A stretch of DNA of 11,601 nucleotides from Candidatus Firestoneibacteriota bacterium (GTDB lineage: Bacteria; JACRDZ01). The translations under genes and the position numbers were made by a program. The stretch is taken from assembly GCA_016212735.1 (NCBI GenBank), contig JACRDZ010000191.1:1-11601 (forward strand), read 5' to 3'. Position 1 is the stretch's first letter, and the number at the start of each line of letters is the position of its first letter. Below are positions 1 through 8,452 of this stretch, one piece after another. The notes below the pieces were generated by a model, which made no database searches, had not been told where the DNA came from, and saw nothing but the letters and a program-made list of their open reading frames with translations.

Positions 1-134
<134 letters not shown>

Positions 135-170
135 TTAAAATCTCCATTAATAATTATTTTCATTAACAAT

Positions 171-198
171 AATATAACATGAATGATTGAACAGTCAA
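171..198 (-). promoter_or_regulatory. Promoter of brnT, sigma-70 type
   Basis: On the minus strand, TTGACT (193-198) and TATATT (171-176) are separated by 16 nt. They lie about 40 to 60 nt upstream of the TTG start of the toxin gene. The match to the -35/-10 consensus is good, but many AT-rich sequences give chance -10 boxes. Confidence 0.55.
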
Positions 199-200
199 TC
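185..200. promoter_or_regulatory. Palindrome over the brnT -35 region, candidate BrnA operator
   Basis: GATTGA-ACAG-TCAATC is a perfect 6-bp inverted repeat with a 4-nt spacer. It overlaps the -35 box of the brnT promoter. BrnA antitoxins are known to bind inverted repeats in their own promoter and repress brnTA; that this palindrome is the operator is inference from its position. Confidence 0.4.
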
Positions 201-388
201 TTTTATTAATTTTTTAGTTGAATTTTTAATACATATTATTATCTTTTAAATTTTGCTTTTATTAAGTTAATACCTGAATTTTGCACGGATTTCTCCTGTC
301 AATTAAATTAATCTCAAGTTTTATTTTAACAGATATATTTTCTATTTCAATTTTTTATCCTTTTTCGTGCAAAGTTAATGTCAAAACT

Positions 389-541
389 TAACCACAGAGA
401 ACTAGAGAGAAACCTTTAAATATTAATGAGTTAGAAGAGTTTTTAAGTTCTCCCCCTCTGTGCCCTCTATGTGCCCTCTAAATTATTAGCTTATTAAGCT
501 ATTTAAAATATAAAAATAAACTCTGTGACCTCTGTGGTTCA
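389..541. repeat. Degenerate CTCTGTG-type inverted-repeat element in the gap downstream of queH
   Basis: The stretch opens with AACCACAGAGAACTAGAGAG (390-409) and closes with CTCTGTGACCTCTGTGGTTC (521-540). The reverse complement of the right end begins GAACCACAGAG, so the outer arms are an imperfect inverted repeat. A third related block, CTCTGTGCCCTCTATGTG (456-473), lies inside. Runs of CTCTGTG(N)CTCTGTGGTT are a familiar dispersed intergenic motif in many environmental bacterial genomes, with no assigned function; that comparison is from memory. It ends 18 bp from the queH stop codon. The rest of the 424-bp gap (135-558) has no convincing gene: only the brnT promoter at its left and a weak 10-bp inverted pair (280-289 with 364-373, one mismatch). 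Confidence 0.6.
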
Positions 542-558
542 TATTTTTCCCCTCTTTT

Positions 559-1113
559 TCATTTTACTTTTGACAGTACCCCGTGCAAACTCGAAATACA
601 ACCGCAATATTTCTGACGATACATACCTATCTTTCGCGAAAATTCATTTGCCTCTTTCCATCCAGAACGGAAATCTTCATATAAAAAAATTAATCCGTAT
701 TTTTTTGCCTGCTCTATAGCAATTTTTTTTATAAGTTCATGTTTCTGATATATGCTGAATAATAATGTTGTTGTGAAATGTGTAAAATTATTATTAAAAG
801 CAAAGTTAGCTGTATGAATAAGACGTATAGAATAACAGTGTTCACAGCGCAGTTCGTCTTGAAATTCAAAAGATAAATTGTCTTTAGAGAATAGAGATAA
901 ATTATTATCATTATCGTAAATTACAGAAAGACTATATGCATCAGAATAATTTTTTACTGCTTGTAATCTTTTTTCATGTTCATTATCTGGATATATATTT
1001 GGATTGTAAAAGTAACCTGTAAAGTCAGGGAAAATTTCTTTAAGTTTTTTATATGGATAAATCAAGCAAGGAGCACAGCAAATATGTAGTAACAATTTTT
1101 TGGAATTGTTCAT
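559..1113 (-). CDS. queH: Epoxyqueuosine reductase QueH (DUF208)
   Basis: QueH reduces epoxyqueuosine to queuosine, the last step of tRNA queuosine synthesis, and is the non-homologous counterpart of cobalamin-dependent QueG. All family signatures are present in the 184-residue protein: LLLHICCAPC with Cys12, Cys13 and Cys16; YNPNIYPDNE (36-45); RCEHCYSIRL with Cys90 and Cys93; TTTLLFSIYQKH (114-125); YEDFRSGW (145-152); and YRQKYCGC with Cys170 and Cys172. The cysteines bind the iron-sulfur cluster and accessory metal described for this family. The length is normal. Its ATG overlaps the ruvB stop codon by one base (TAATG), and AGGAGGA lies about 8 nt upstream inside ruvB, so translation is probably coupled. 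It is the last gene of the operon that begins with queD. Confidence 0.95.
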   Translation of the reverse strand: MNNSKKLLLHICCAPCLIYPYKKLKEIFPDFTGYFYNPNIYPDNEHEKRLQAVKNYSDAYSLSVIYDNDNNLSLFSKDNLSFEFQDELRCEHCYSIRLIHTANFAFNNNFTHFTTTLLFSIYQKHELIKKIAIEQAKKYGLIFLYEDFRSGWKEANEFSRKIGMYRQKYCGCISSLHGVLSKVK

Positions 1114-2138
1114 TAAAAGAGTTCCTCCTGAGAATTAAGAGAAGATGGAGCATTTAAACCGAAATGCTGATACGCATTAGTTGTAGCTTTACGTCCCCGC
1201 GGAGTACGGGATATAAATCCTATTTGAATAAGATAAGGTTCATAAACGTCTTCAATTGTTGAGGTTTCTTCACTGACGGCAACAGCAATTGTATCTATTC
1301 CGACTGGTCCACCGCTAAATTTTTCTATAATAGTTTTTAATATTTTTCTATCCATAGTATCCAGCCCTTTATTATCGACTTCAAACATATTTAAAGCATC
1401 CTGAACTATTTTTTTATCGATATTTCCATCAGCTTTAATTTGAGCATAATCCCTGACACGTTTCAATAAGCGATTGGCAATACGTGGTGTTCCTCTAGAG
1501 CGTGAAGCAAGCTCATGAGCACCGTCATTTGTAATATTTGCTTTTAATATACCTGATGAACGGATTAATATTTGTTTTAGCTCTTCAATTGAATAAAAAT
1601 CAAAATGACTTATAATCCCAAACCGATCTCTGAGTGGAGAAGTAAGATGCCCGGCTCTCGTTGTTGCTCCTATTAAAGTAAATTTTGGAAGATCCAGACG
1701 GATTGAACGTGCTCCCGGTCCTTTTCCAAGGATAATATCAAGTTTAAAATCTTCCATTGCTGGGTATAAAATTTCTTCAACTGTATAATTAATTCTGTGT
1801 ACTTCATCAATAAATAAAATATCACCATTTTCAAGATTTGTAATAATTGAAGCTATATCTCCAGGACGTTCAAGAACAGGACCAGAAGTTACTCTTAAAT
1901 TAACACTCATTTCTTTTGCAATTATATTTGCTAAAGTAGTTTTCCCTAATCCAGGAGGTCCATAAAAAAGTACGTGATCAAGACACTGCTGCCTTTTTTT
2001 TGCTGCTTCAATAAATATATATAAATTTTCTTTTAATTTTTTTTGACCAATAAATTCATTAAAACTTATAGGACGCAGCACTCCATCCTGATTATTTTCA
2101 TCTCCTTGAACTTCTTTTGTAACAATACGTTCATCCAT
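1113..2138 (-). CDS. ruvB: Holliday junction branch-migration ATPase RuvB
   Basis: RuvB is the hexameric AAA+ motor that, with RuvA, drives branch migration of Holliday junctions in recombinational repair. The 341-residue protein is full length for the family. Visible motifs are Walker A GPPGLGKT (60-67), Walker B with DILFIDE (106-112) followed by VHR, sensor 1 GATTRAG (157-163), the arginine finger in SPLRDRFG (Arg170), sensor 2 [10 protein letters not shown] (216-225), and the C-terminal winged helix with [13 protein letters not shown] and [14 protein letters not shown] stands 8 nt before the ATG. ruvA and ruvC are not adjacent; the gene sits inside an operon with queuosine genes, 17 nt after the DJ-1/PfpI gene. 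Nothing suggests damage. Confidence 0.98.
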   Translation of the reverse strand: MDERIVTKEVQGDENNQDGVLRPISFNEFIGQKKLKENLYIFIEAAKKRQQCLDHVLFYGPPGLGKTTLANIIAKEMSVNLRVTSGPVLERPGDIASIITNLENGDILFIDEVHRINYTVEEILYPAMEDFKLDIILGKGPGARSIRLDLPKFTLIGATTRAGHLTSPLRDRFGIISHFDFYSIEELKQILIRSSGILKANITNDGAHELASRSRGTPRIANRLLKRVRDYAQIKADGNIDKKIVQDALNMFEVDNKGLDTMDRKILKTIIEKFSGGPVGIDTIAVAVSEETSTIEDVYEPYLIQIGFISRTPRGRKATTNAYQHFGLNAPSSLNSQEELF

Positions 2139-2155
2139 TTAGTTATTCCTTAATT

Positions 2156-2683
2156 TTAGGAAAGAAAAGACAGTTTGTTTTTTATTGCTTCTCCAAACTC
2201 TTTTGCCGCTTCAGGTCCTGAAGCTGTGATTATATTCCCATCTTCCACGACTTTATTTTCGTCATATATGATATTTAATTTTTTGATAGTTTCAATTTCA
2301 CTTTTAAAAACAGTCGCTCTTTTGTTTTTTAATACTCCGGAATTCGCCAGTATAACAGGAGCAATGCAAATAGCTCCCAATATTTTCCCTGCTTTAATTG
2401 TATCCTGAGCAATCTTATGTGCAATTCTATTGCTGAAATATTCTCTTGCTCCTCCTCCCACAAAAATTACTGCATCGAATTTATTTGGTACAACTGTATC
2501 AATTGTTAAATCTATATCAATTTTAGATCCTTTAAGACCGCTGGCAGGTGTTAAAACGGAGGAAGAAATAAAAATTTCTGCACCAGCATTTTGCAGTATT
2601 TCTCTAGGAAAGAACAATTCTTCATCCCTGAAATTATTATTTGCAATAATAAAAAGTACTTTTTTATTCTGTAAGATTGGCAT
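2156..2683 (-). CDS. DJ-1/PfpI family protein (class I glutamine amidotransferase-like)
   Basis: This 175-residue protein is a single DJ-1/PfpI/ThiJ domain. The nucleophile-elbow cysteine is Cys106 in GAICIAP (103-109), and the conserved acidic residue is in FRDEEL (18-23). VIFVGGGA (72-79) is the strand and loop before the helix leading to the active site, and a late ITASGPEAA (152-160) completes the fold. Family members include proteases, chaperones, deglycase or glyoxalase-like enzymes and sensors, and the substrate here cannot be read from sequence. PfpI proteases usually have His after the catalytic Cys; here it is Ile, so a protease assignment is not supported. It lies 15 nt after the TPR gene and 17 nt before ruvB, so it is co-transcribed. 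Its putative SD (GGGG) is unusually close to the ATG. Confidence 0.9.
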   Translation of the reverse strand: MPILQNKKVLFIIANNNFRDEELFFPREILQNAGAEIFISSSVLTPASGLKGSKIDIDLTIDTVVPNKFDAVIFVGGGAREYFSNRIAHKIAQDTIKAGKILGAICIAPVILANSGVLKNKRATVFKSEIETIKKLNIIYDENKVVEDGNIITASGPEAAKEFGEAIKNKLSFLS

Positions 2684-2698
2684 ATCCCCTATTTGAAT

Positions 2699-3715
2699 TT
2701 ATTCAACATATAGAAGTTTAATTAATTGATCTGCTAATTTACCTGCTTCTGTTTTGCTTTCTTTATCCATAATAATTATATAATTATATTGTTCTCTTGA
2801 TTTTTTCTTTTCTCCTATTGTCGCATATAATTTACCTAATTCAAGTCTTAAATCAAAGTCATTGGGATTATTTTTAACTCCAAGCTCAAGTACTTTTACT
2901 TGTTTTTGACGGTCTTTAGTGCTCATAAATACTGCAAGAGATAATTCAGAATATGCTTTAGTCATTTTAGGTTCAATTTTTATAGCTTTTTCCAGTTCTC
3001 TGACAGCCTGTGCATATAGTTTTTGAATATTATATGATTTGCCATTCTCATAATATTCTTCAGCAGTATTATCATAAGAAACCTGCATAGATTTATAATT
3101 TTCATTAATTATCATTTGCAGTTTAGTAACTAATGATTCAGCCATGGCTTTTATTTTAGCATCTATATCAATATCAGAAAGCTCATTTATAGATAATTTA
3201 TAAAATTTCCCGCCAACAATATCTGAGAGCTTTATCTCTATTGAATAATGTTTATCTTCAGGATTCTGAAAATATACAATAATAATAATTCCATTTATTT
3301 CCGAAGAAGTTCCCATTATGCGATCTGGAGCAAGAATAACTGCTTTTTCAGAAACTCCTAATTTATTAAGTTTATCTTTAAAAACTTTTTCTCCATATAA
3401 TTTTATATTCTCAGTTTTAAAAAAAGCATCTGAAAATATTTTAAATAATTTGTCTTCCAAATATTTTAATTTGTCCTGACCCTTTTTAGGATTTAAAATA
3501 ATACCCATCCAGTAGGTCTTAGATTGTTCTCTTATAACCAAATCTGATTCTTCCTGCTGACCAATTTGTTCTTGAGAAACATAAGTTTTCGGAATATTTT
3601 CCTTTACCTTAAATTTTTTTTGAACATTACGATATTTAGATTCACCATAAGCTGCAACTTGAATGGAAAAAATAGAAAATAATAATAAAATAAATATTTT
3701 TATTAATCGGTTCAT
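2699..3715 (-). CDS. Exported TPR-repeat protein
   Basis: The protein has 338 residues and is not recognised by name. Residues 1-22 form a signal peptide (basic MNRLIK, a hydrophobic core, AA-A-like end), with no lipobox cysteine, so it is probably periplasmic. Residues about 65-210 form a globular part of unknown family, with KTYWMGIILNPKK and a hydrophobic GIIIIVYF strand. The C-terminal third holds about three TPR-like units (about 217-250, 251-284, 285-318) with features such as AYSELSLAVF and LGKLYATIGEKKK, likely for protein contacts. AAGGAGA lies 5 nt before the ATG. It is second in the operon, 26 nt after queD. No function is assigned. Confidence 0.85.
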   Translation of the reverse strand: MNRLIKIFILLLFSIFSIQVAAYGESKYRNVQKKFKVKENIPKTYVSQEQIGQQEESDLVIREQSKTYWMGIILNPKKGQDKLKYLEDKLFKIFSDAFFKTENIKLYGEKVFKDKLNKLGVSEKAVILAPDRIMGTSSEINGIIIIVYFQNPEDKHYSIEIKLSDIVGGKFYKLSINELSDIDIDAKIKAMAESLVTKLQMIINENYKSMQVSYDNTAEEYYENGKSYNIQKLYAQAVRELEKAIKIEPKMTKAYSELSLAVFMSTKDRQKQVKVLELGVKNNPNDFDLRLELGKLYATIGEKKKSREQYNYIIIMDKESKTEAGKLADQLIKLLYVE

Positions 3716-3741
3716 GATAATCTCCTTTTCAAAAAAGGTAA

Positions 3742-4110
3742 TTACTCATAATACGCTGCGCTTGAATTTTGTGTTTCCCAAACTGTTACTTTATCAAGTT
3801 TAATTTTATAATTTACCAGTTTTTCTTTTAAAGAATTAAAAATGTATTGTGCAATATTTTCTGAAGAAGGATTTATTTCTTTAAATTGCGGTAACTCATT
3901 TAAGTATTTATGATCAAGTTGTTCAATAACAGAATTAGAAATGGATTTTAACTCTTTAAAATCTATAACCAATCCTATATTATTTAATAGAGCAGATGAT
4001 ACTTCAATAGAAACCTTCCAGTTATGTCCATGCAATGATTCACATTTCCCTTTATAATTACGAAGATTATGTGCTGATGAAAAACTAGTTTTTATTTTTA
4101 AATTATACAT
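3742..4110 (-). CDS. queD: 6-carboxy-5,6,7,8-tetrahydropterin synthase QueD
   Basis: QueD converts 7,8-dihydroneopterin triphosphate to 6-carboxytetrahydropterin, an early step toward preQ0 and queuosine. In the 122-residue protein the zinc ligands are His14 (FSSAH), His27 and His29 (LHGHNW). The catalytic cysteine is Cys23 in the CESLHGH motif that marks QueD within the PTPS family; LDHKYLN (65-71) holds the catalytic Asp-His, and WET (111-113) the pterin-binding Glu. The chosen ATG at 4108-4110 has AAAGGA 8 nt upstream. An in-frame TTG at 4131 would add seven residues, but that extension would overlap the SD itself, so it is not preferred. It is the first gene of the minus-strand operon, whose last gene, queH, acts in the same pathway. 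Confidence 0.95.
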   Translation of the reverse strand: MYNLKIKTSFSSAHNLRNYKGKCESLHGHNWKVSIEVSSALLNNIGLVIDFKELKSISNSVIEQLDHKYLNELPQFKEINPSSENIAQYIFNSLKEKLVNYKIKLDKVTVWETQNSSAAYYE

Positions 4111-4157
4111 ACAAATTATCCTTTCTCTCAAATTTAACAGACAAACTATATATCAAG

Positions 4158-4186
4158 ATTGTAACAAAGCATTTTTTTAATGTCAA
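4158..4186 (-). promoter_or_regulatory. Consensus sigma-70 promoter for the queD-ruvB-queH operon
   Basis: On the minus strand TTGACA (4181-4186) and TACAAT (4158-4163) are exactly 17 nt apart. They lie about 50 nt upstream of the queD ATG. The match to consensus is full at -35 and five of six at -10. No riboswitch-like structure (preQ1) was recognised in the short leader. Confidence 0.8.
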
Positions 4187-4237
4187 CATATTCAAACGAA
4201 ATATTATTCGTATTCACGTTGCGTTTTAAAAAATAGT

Positions 4238-4266
4238 TTGACATTTAAATATTATCCCCATAAAAT
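4238..4266 (+). promoter_or_regulatory. Consensus sigma-70 promoter for lepB
   Basis: TTGACA (4238-4243) and TAAAAT (4261-4266) are 17 nt apart, 27 nt upstream of the lepB ATG. It is divergent from the queD promoter, with 51 nt between the two -35 boxes, so the two operons share one short control region. Confidence 0.8.
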
Positions 4267-4293
4267 AACAAAAAATTACAGGAGGCTATTTTT

Positions 4294-5022
4294 ATGTTTG
4301 GGAAGATAATCGAATGGTACAAAAGTAAAAAAGAATTTCATAATGAAGCTGTAGAATTCGTAAAATCTATAATTTTTGCTTTAATTATTGCTTTGGTTCT
4401 AAGATCATCAGTTGTGGAAGCTAATTATATATTTTCAGGTTCCATGACACCTACTTTATTGGCTGGAGATTACATTTTAGTTTATAAAACAGCATATAAT
4501 ATTAGAATTCCATTTTCCGATATTTCTATTTTTCATATTGGGAATCCAGAGAGAGGGGATATTGTAACTTTTGTATATCCTCATGATAAATCTAAGATAT
4601 TTGTGAAAAGAGTTGTTGGTCTGCCGGGAGATGTTGTTGAAATAAGAAATCAGAAATTATTAATTAATAATGAACAAATTCATTATGAACGTATGCCAAA
4701 TTTTGATTCTATCTATTTATCTTTTAACGAACATCTTGGAGAGCATATCCATACAATAATTGAAAGAAATGAACGGAGTCTTTATGGTGAATATGGGCCT
4801 ATAGTTGTACCTGAAGGGAATTATTTTGTTTTAGGGGATAATCGGGATAATAGTGCAGATAGCAGATTCTGGGGTTTTGTACCATATAAAAATGTTTTAG
4901 GGAAAGCATTGGTTACATATTTTTCTAACAGTGAAACTTTAAGCAGTTTCCCGCCTGCAATAATTAACTGGATAAGAGGAATACGCTGGAAGAGAATAGG
5001 AGTACTTTTAGTCAATGCTTAG
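4294..5022 (+). CDS. lepB: Signal peptidase I (LepB)
   Basis: LepB removes signal peptides from proteins exported by Sec or Tat, working at the outer face of the inner membrane. The 242-residue protein has one N-terminal membrane segment (about 22-42) and then the periplasmic catalytic domain. The Ser-Lys dyad is Ser50 in SGSMTPTL and Lys105 in FVKRVVGLPGD. Box E is GDNRDNSADSRFWGFV (181-196). A long insert (about 130-170) before box E is typical of S26A peptidases from Gram-negative-type bacteria. AGGAGG (4280-4285) is 8 nt from the ATG. It leads the plus-strand genes, 73 nt before the NHL gene, which itself needs signal processing. Confidence 0.97.
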   Translation: MFGKIIEWYKSKKEFHNEAVEFVKSIIFALIIALVLRSSVVEANYIFSGSMTPTLLAGDYILVYKTAYNIRIPFSDISIFHIGNPERGDIVTFVYPHDKSKIFVKRVVGLPGDVVEIRNQKLLINNEQIHYERMPNFDSIYLSFNEHLGEHIHTIIERNERSLYGEYGPIVVPEGNYFVLGDNRDNSADSRFWGFVPYKNVLGKALVTYFSNSETLSSFPPAIINWIRGIRWKRIGVLLVNA

Positions 5023-5095
5023 GACTTGATATTTTAGTGTATTTATATTAATATATTACTACTATATCCCTATATAGTTACATGGAGATATGTTA

Positions 5096-6652
5096 ATGAA
5101 TAAAATCTTCAAATATTTTATTTCCGTTTTATTATTTACACTAACCATATTTATTTTTTTCGTTCAGAAATCTGAAAGTTTCAGCCGTTATAAAGAAGGA
5201 GATCCCTTATATGATTTTACTGCAAAGGATCTTAATAATAACCGGATAACTTTCAGCAGCTATATTAACAATAAAGACAATAAAGTTGTTGCTTTGTTTT
5301 TCTGGAAAGTACCTGAAGGTAGTGATTACCGTAATTATTCAGAAGAAGAGATAACCCTTTTGCAAAAGTTATATAAGCATTATCAGGTTTATGGGCTTGA
5401 AATAGTTGGACTTTATTGTCCATGGGGAGATGAAAATCCAGGGATTGAAGAAATGAGTAAAATTAAAGAAATATTAAAAAAGAATAGTATATCTTTCCCT
5501 ATTTTAATAGACTATGGATTGAATGTATATAATAAGTTTGTAGTTTCAGCTCTCCCCAGTATTATTTTAGTAAAAGATAATAAAGGGAAGTATATTCTGG
5601 CTGGTTATCCGCAATTTGCAGAAAAAAGTATAAAACAGGAAATTGAAAAGTTAATGGAAATAGAAGAAGATAAAAAACTCAAAGAAGTTTCTACTTTTTA
5701 TGCATTTGAAACAAAACAGCCAGGAGCCTTTCGTTCTAACTTTATTAACGATAAGTTATGGGGAGAAAAACTTATTTTAACATTTTATGGGAAGCATGGA
5801 GATAAAGGATTAAATAATCCAACATCGTTTGCAATTGGAGAAAACGGACAGATATATGTTGTTGATTCCTTAAATGCTGTTGTGAATGTATATGATATGT
5901 TCGGCAGATATCTTTTTAGTTTCGGACATGAGGGATTTGGCGGAGAAAATATGGCATTTCCATGGGGTATTACAATAGATTATAAAGGAAGAATTTATTT
6001 AACGGATATTGCAAAAAATCTTATATGTATATATGATTCAGACGGTAAATTTTTAATAAAATTTGGAGGTACAGGTGATGGAGAAGGAAAATTTAATATG
6101 CCTTTTGATTTAACAATAGACAGTAATAATAATCTTTATGTTGTAGATTCGCAGAATAACCGTGTTCAGGTAATTAACGGGAAATTTAAAAACCAGATTG
6201 GACATACAGGAAGCAAAGATGAAGAATTTTTATTACCTACAGCAATAACTCTTTCAAAGAACGAAAAGATGATTTATATATTAGATACAAATAATTGCAG
6301 AGTTCAGATTTTTGATACACGAGGGAATTTTGTTAGAAAATTTGGACGACCTGGATCACAAAAAGGTGAATTTAATCACCCTGAAGGTATTGCTGTTGAT
6401 GCAGAAGGTAGAATATACGTGAGCGATACTTTGAACAATCGTATTCAGATTTTCGATCCTGAAGGAAATTTCCTCTGTATGTTTGGAAATTTCGGTTCCG
6501 GAGAAGGAGAATTTAATTCTCCAGGTAAAAGTTATATTGATATGATTGGAAGATTTTACGTGATTGACAGAAAAAATAATCGTATACAGGGTTTTAATAC
6601 AAAGTATATACAAACCTTCCTTCCTGCGTCTAAACAAAAAGAAGGTTTATAG
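5096..6652 (+). CDS. Exported thioredoxin-fold/NHL-repeat protein
   Basis: The protein has 518 residues from the chosen start. An N-terminal hydrophobic segment (about 6-24) serves as signal peptide or anchor. A thioredoxin/TlpA-like domain follows (about 33-190), seen in GDPLYDFTAKDL, VALFFWKVP and the cis-proline loop SALPSIILV. The usual CxxC is absent: FFWKVPEGSD replaces FWATWCPPC, and the only cysteine in the domain is Cys108. The C-terminal part (about 228-503) has six NHL repeats, each with a DxxNNRIQIFD-like strand and a GEGxFxxPxGIxxD-like loop, enough for a six-bladed propeller. The fusion resembles the order of domains in animal NHLRC2. The ATG at 5096 is preferred over the ATG at 5090 because GGAG (5084-5087) is 8 nt away rather than 2. 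Substrate and role are unknown. Confidence 0.87.
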   Translation: MNKIFKYFISVLLFTLTIFIFFVQKSESFSRYKEGDPLYDFTAKDLNNNRITFSSYINNKDNKVVALFFWKVPEGSDYRNYSEEEITLLQKLYKHYQVYGLEIVGLYCPWGDENPGIEEMSKIKEILKKNSISFPILIDYGLNVYNKFVVSALPSIILVKDNKGKYILAGYPQFAEKSIKQEIEKLMEIEEDKKLKEVSTFYAFETKQPGAFRSNFINDKLWGEKLILTFYGKHGDKGLNNPTSFAIGENGQIYVVDSLNAVVNVYDMFGRYLFSFGHEGFGGENMAFPWGITIDYKGRIYLTDIAKNLICIYDSDGKFLIKFGGTGDGEGKFNMPFDLTIDSNNNLYVVDSQNNRVQVINGKFKNQIGHTGSKDEEFLLPTAITLSKNEKMIYILDTNNCRVQIFDTRGNFVRKFGRPGSQKGEFNHPEGIAVDAEGRIYVSDTLNNRIQIFDPEGNFLCMFGNFGSGEGEFNSPGKSYIDMIGRFYVIDRKNNRIQGFNTKYIQTFLPASKQKEGL

Positions 6653-6675
6653 ATTTAAAAAATAGAAATCAATAT

Positions 6676-7779
6676 ATGAATAGTACTTCCGTGCAGAAAA
6701 AAATATTCAAAGAAAAATTCTCCCAGGCAATAGAATTGATTGATAAACCTCTTGTTATATTTAATCTTAATGGGCAGAATAAAAACTATAAAATGTTTAC
6801 GCAAATTGATGACCACAGCGCTCCATCCGTTTTTGTAATTTTACCTGATAAACAAACACATATAATTGTATCAAGTATCGAAAGGGCTTTACCTGAATCT
6901 TTAAAAGAAAATGTTAAAATCCATGCTTATTCTTCATCTTCCGGTTTATTATCAAAATTAAATGAAATAATTTCTCCTGGTTCCGAAATTTATGTTGAAG
7001 TTTCATCAAAATATTCTATTCTTGATACATTAACTTATGGTTTTTATCAAAAATTAAAGAAAAATTATAATCTTAAATCTGCTGAAAATATATTATGGGA
7101 ATTAAGAACAATAAAAACAAAAGAAGAAATAAATTTAATAAAAAAAGCAGTTTCTATTACACGCGAAATTTTATGTCATATAGAATCTGATATAAGAGCA
7201 GGGATAAAAGAATCAGAAATTATGGACAAATTAAATATTTTAGTTTGTAAAAATAAATTGGAATTTTCTTTTAAACCTATTATAGCGTCAGGGAAAAGAG
7301 CTTCAGACCCGCATCCGATTAGATTTACCAATAAAAAACTAATAAAGGATGAATTATTAATTATTGATTTAGGTGTTTTTTATTGCAATTATACGTCCGA
7401 TCTTACGCGTACTTATAAAGTAAATGGAAATATTAGAGATGAAAGATATTATGATATTAATAAAGAAATGGTGGAAAAGCTTATATCTCTAAATATTTGT
7501 GAAATTACTCCTTATGAACTGGCTCTTATTATGGATGATGTAGCAAAAAAACATAAAGTCCTTAACCTTCAAAAGCATGGATATGGGCATGGAATAGGGC
7601 TTGATATACATGATGTATATCCTTCTATTTCAAAAAGACCAAAAAAGGATACTTCTCAGATACCAAAATTTTCCGACAATATGGTTTTTGCTTTTGAGCC
7701 GGGATTTTATAGCTCAAAGAAAAGCTTTCGAATAGAAAATAATTATATTATAAAAAATGGATATGTTCTTGAATTATAG
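6676..7779 (+). CDS. M24 family metallopeptidase (Xaa-Pro aminopeptidase/dipeptidase type)
   Basis: This is a pita-bread-fold peptidase of the aminopeptidase P/prolidase group, cleaving X-Pro bonds, probably in the cytoplasm. The 367 residues split into an N-terminal creatinase-like domain (about 1-140) and the catalytic domain. All five metal ligands are visible: Asp231 (IDLGVFY), Asp242 (TSDLTRTY), His305 (HGYGHGIGLDIHD), Glu341 (FAFEPGFY) and Glu354 (FRIENNYII). The substrate-site motif DPHPIRFT (211-218) is also present. WELRTIKTKEEINLIKKA (141-158) is the usual lead-in to the M24 domain. It starts 23 nt after the NHL gene and has only a weak SD, which suggests co-transcription. Exact substrate cannot be told from sequence. 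Confidence 0.94.
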   Translation: MNSTSVQKKIFKEKFSQAIELIDKPLVIFNLNGQNKNYKMFTQIDDHSAPSVFVILPDKQTHIIVSSIERALPESLKENVKIHAYSSSSGLLSKLNEIISPGSEIYVEVSSKYSILDTLTYGFYQKLKKNYNLKSAENILWELRTIKTKEEINLIKKAVSITREILCHIESDIRAGIKESEIMDKLNILVCKNKLEFSFKPIIASGKRASDPHPIRFTNKKLIKDELLIIDLGVFYCNYTSDLTRTYKVNGNIRDERYYDINKEMVEKLISLNICEITPYELALIMDDVAKKHKVLNLQKHGYGHGIGLDIHDVYPSISKRPKKDTSQIPKFSDNMVFAFEPGFYSSKKSFRIENNYIIKNGYVLEL

Positions 7780-7809
7780 AAATGATTATATAAATTTTAT
7801 TTTGTTCTC

Positions 7810-7838
7810 TTGACCAAATGCTATTTACCTATTATTAT
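7810..7838 (+). promoter_or_regulatory. Promoter of the small exported protein gene
   Basis: TTGACC (7810-7815) and TATTAT (7833-7838) are 17 nt apart in the 104-nt gap after the M24 peptidase gene. They stand about 45 nt before the next ATG. Confidence 0.55.
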
Positions 7839-7883
7839 TAATATAAATAATAATTTACCCCGTTTAAAAGGAGGAGATTTTAT

Positions 7884-8447
7884 ATGACAAAATATTTTCG
7901 TTTTGGAAGATCTATTTTTGCAGTTTTATTACTTATGAGTTCATTTAGCTGTACTATTAAAGGAAAGTACTTTTTTAAAACTATTAAAGAAGATTTTGAT
8001 GATTATGTTATTAATACAATGTATAGAAATGTATTGAATACGGAAGATATACTTCCTGATGAGTTTGTTGAATTAAATGCGCGGCAGTTTATTACAGGTA
8101 AAAAAGAAGCTTATTATTCTATTGTGCTTGTTTATAGAGGAGAAACACCGCTGAATATTTTACCAGTAGCGTCTATTGCAATAAATATAGATGGTGAATT
8201 AGTTAAACTGGATACAGCAGTTCCTGATAGGAAATTTGTACCAAAAAAGAGTTTTAGAGAAAATCGTGTTTGGGAAGAAGTAAGTTATAAGGTTAATACT
8301 GATATGCTAAAAAAGATCGCATATGCAAAAGAAATTAAAATAAAAATATCCGGTGAAAAGCGCAATATTATTTGTAAATTTTCTAAAAATAATTTTGAAG
8401 CATTTCGCGCATTTTGTGAAAAATTTATAATTGAAGAAACAAATTAA
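7884..8447 (+). CDS. Small exported protein, probable lipoprotein, unknown function
   Basis: The 187-residue product is not recognised. It starts with a signal sequence (MTKYFRFGRS then IFAVLLLMSSFS) ending at Cys23. The residues before that cysteine, SFS-C, depart from the usual L-[AS]-[GA]-C lipobox, so lipidation is likely but not certain. The rest looks like one beta-rich domain: LNARQFITGKKEAYYSIV, VLVYRGETPLNI, SIAINIDGELVKL and, near the end, NFEAFRAFCEKFI. The start has a strong SD (AGGAGG at 7869-7874, 9 nt away), and the gene has its own likely promoter. It is the last gene before the repeat-rich region. Confidence 0.82.
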   Translation: MTKYFRFGRSIFAVLLLMSSFSCTIKGKYFFKTIKEDFDDYVINTMYRNVLNTEDILPDEFVELNARQFITGKKEAYYSIVLVYRGETPLNILPVASIAINIDGELVKLDTAVPDRKFVPKKSFRENRVWEEVSYKVNTDMLKKIAYAKEIKIKISGEKRNIICKFSKNNFEAFRAFCEKFIIEETN

Positions 8448-8452
8448 ATTAA

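Noticed and set aside
265..289. Tiny minus-strand frame with GTG start and AGGAG before it
   Set aside because: It codes for only about 15 residues with no recognisable pattern, and SD-like strings are common by chance in such sequence.
488..500. Palindrome AGCTTATTAAGCT
   Set aside because: It is short and AT-rich, of a size expected by chance here, and not linked to a promoter.
525..719. 64-residue plus-strand reading frame
   Set aside because: It lies opposite the conserved 3' end of queH and starts in the CTCTGTG repeat, so it is a shadow frame.
4111..4131. Upstream TTG start for queD
   Set aside because: The extension would overlap the SD of the ATG at 4108-4110 and adds residues not typical of the family.
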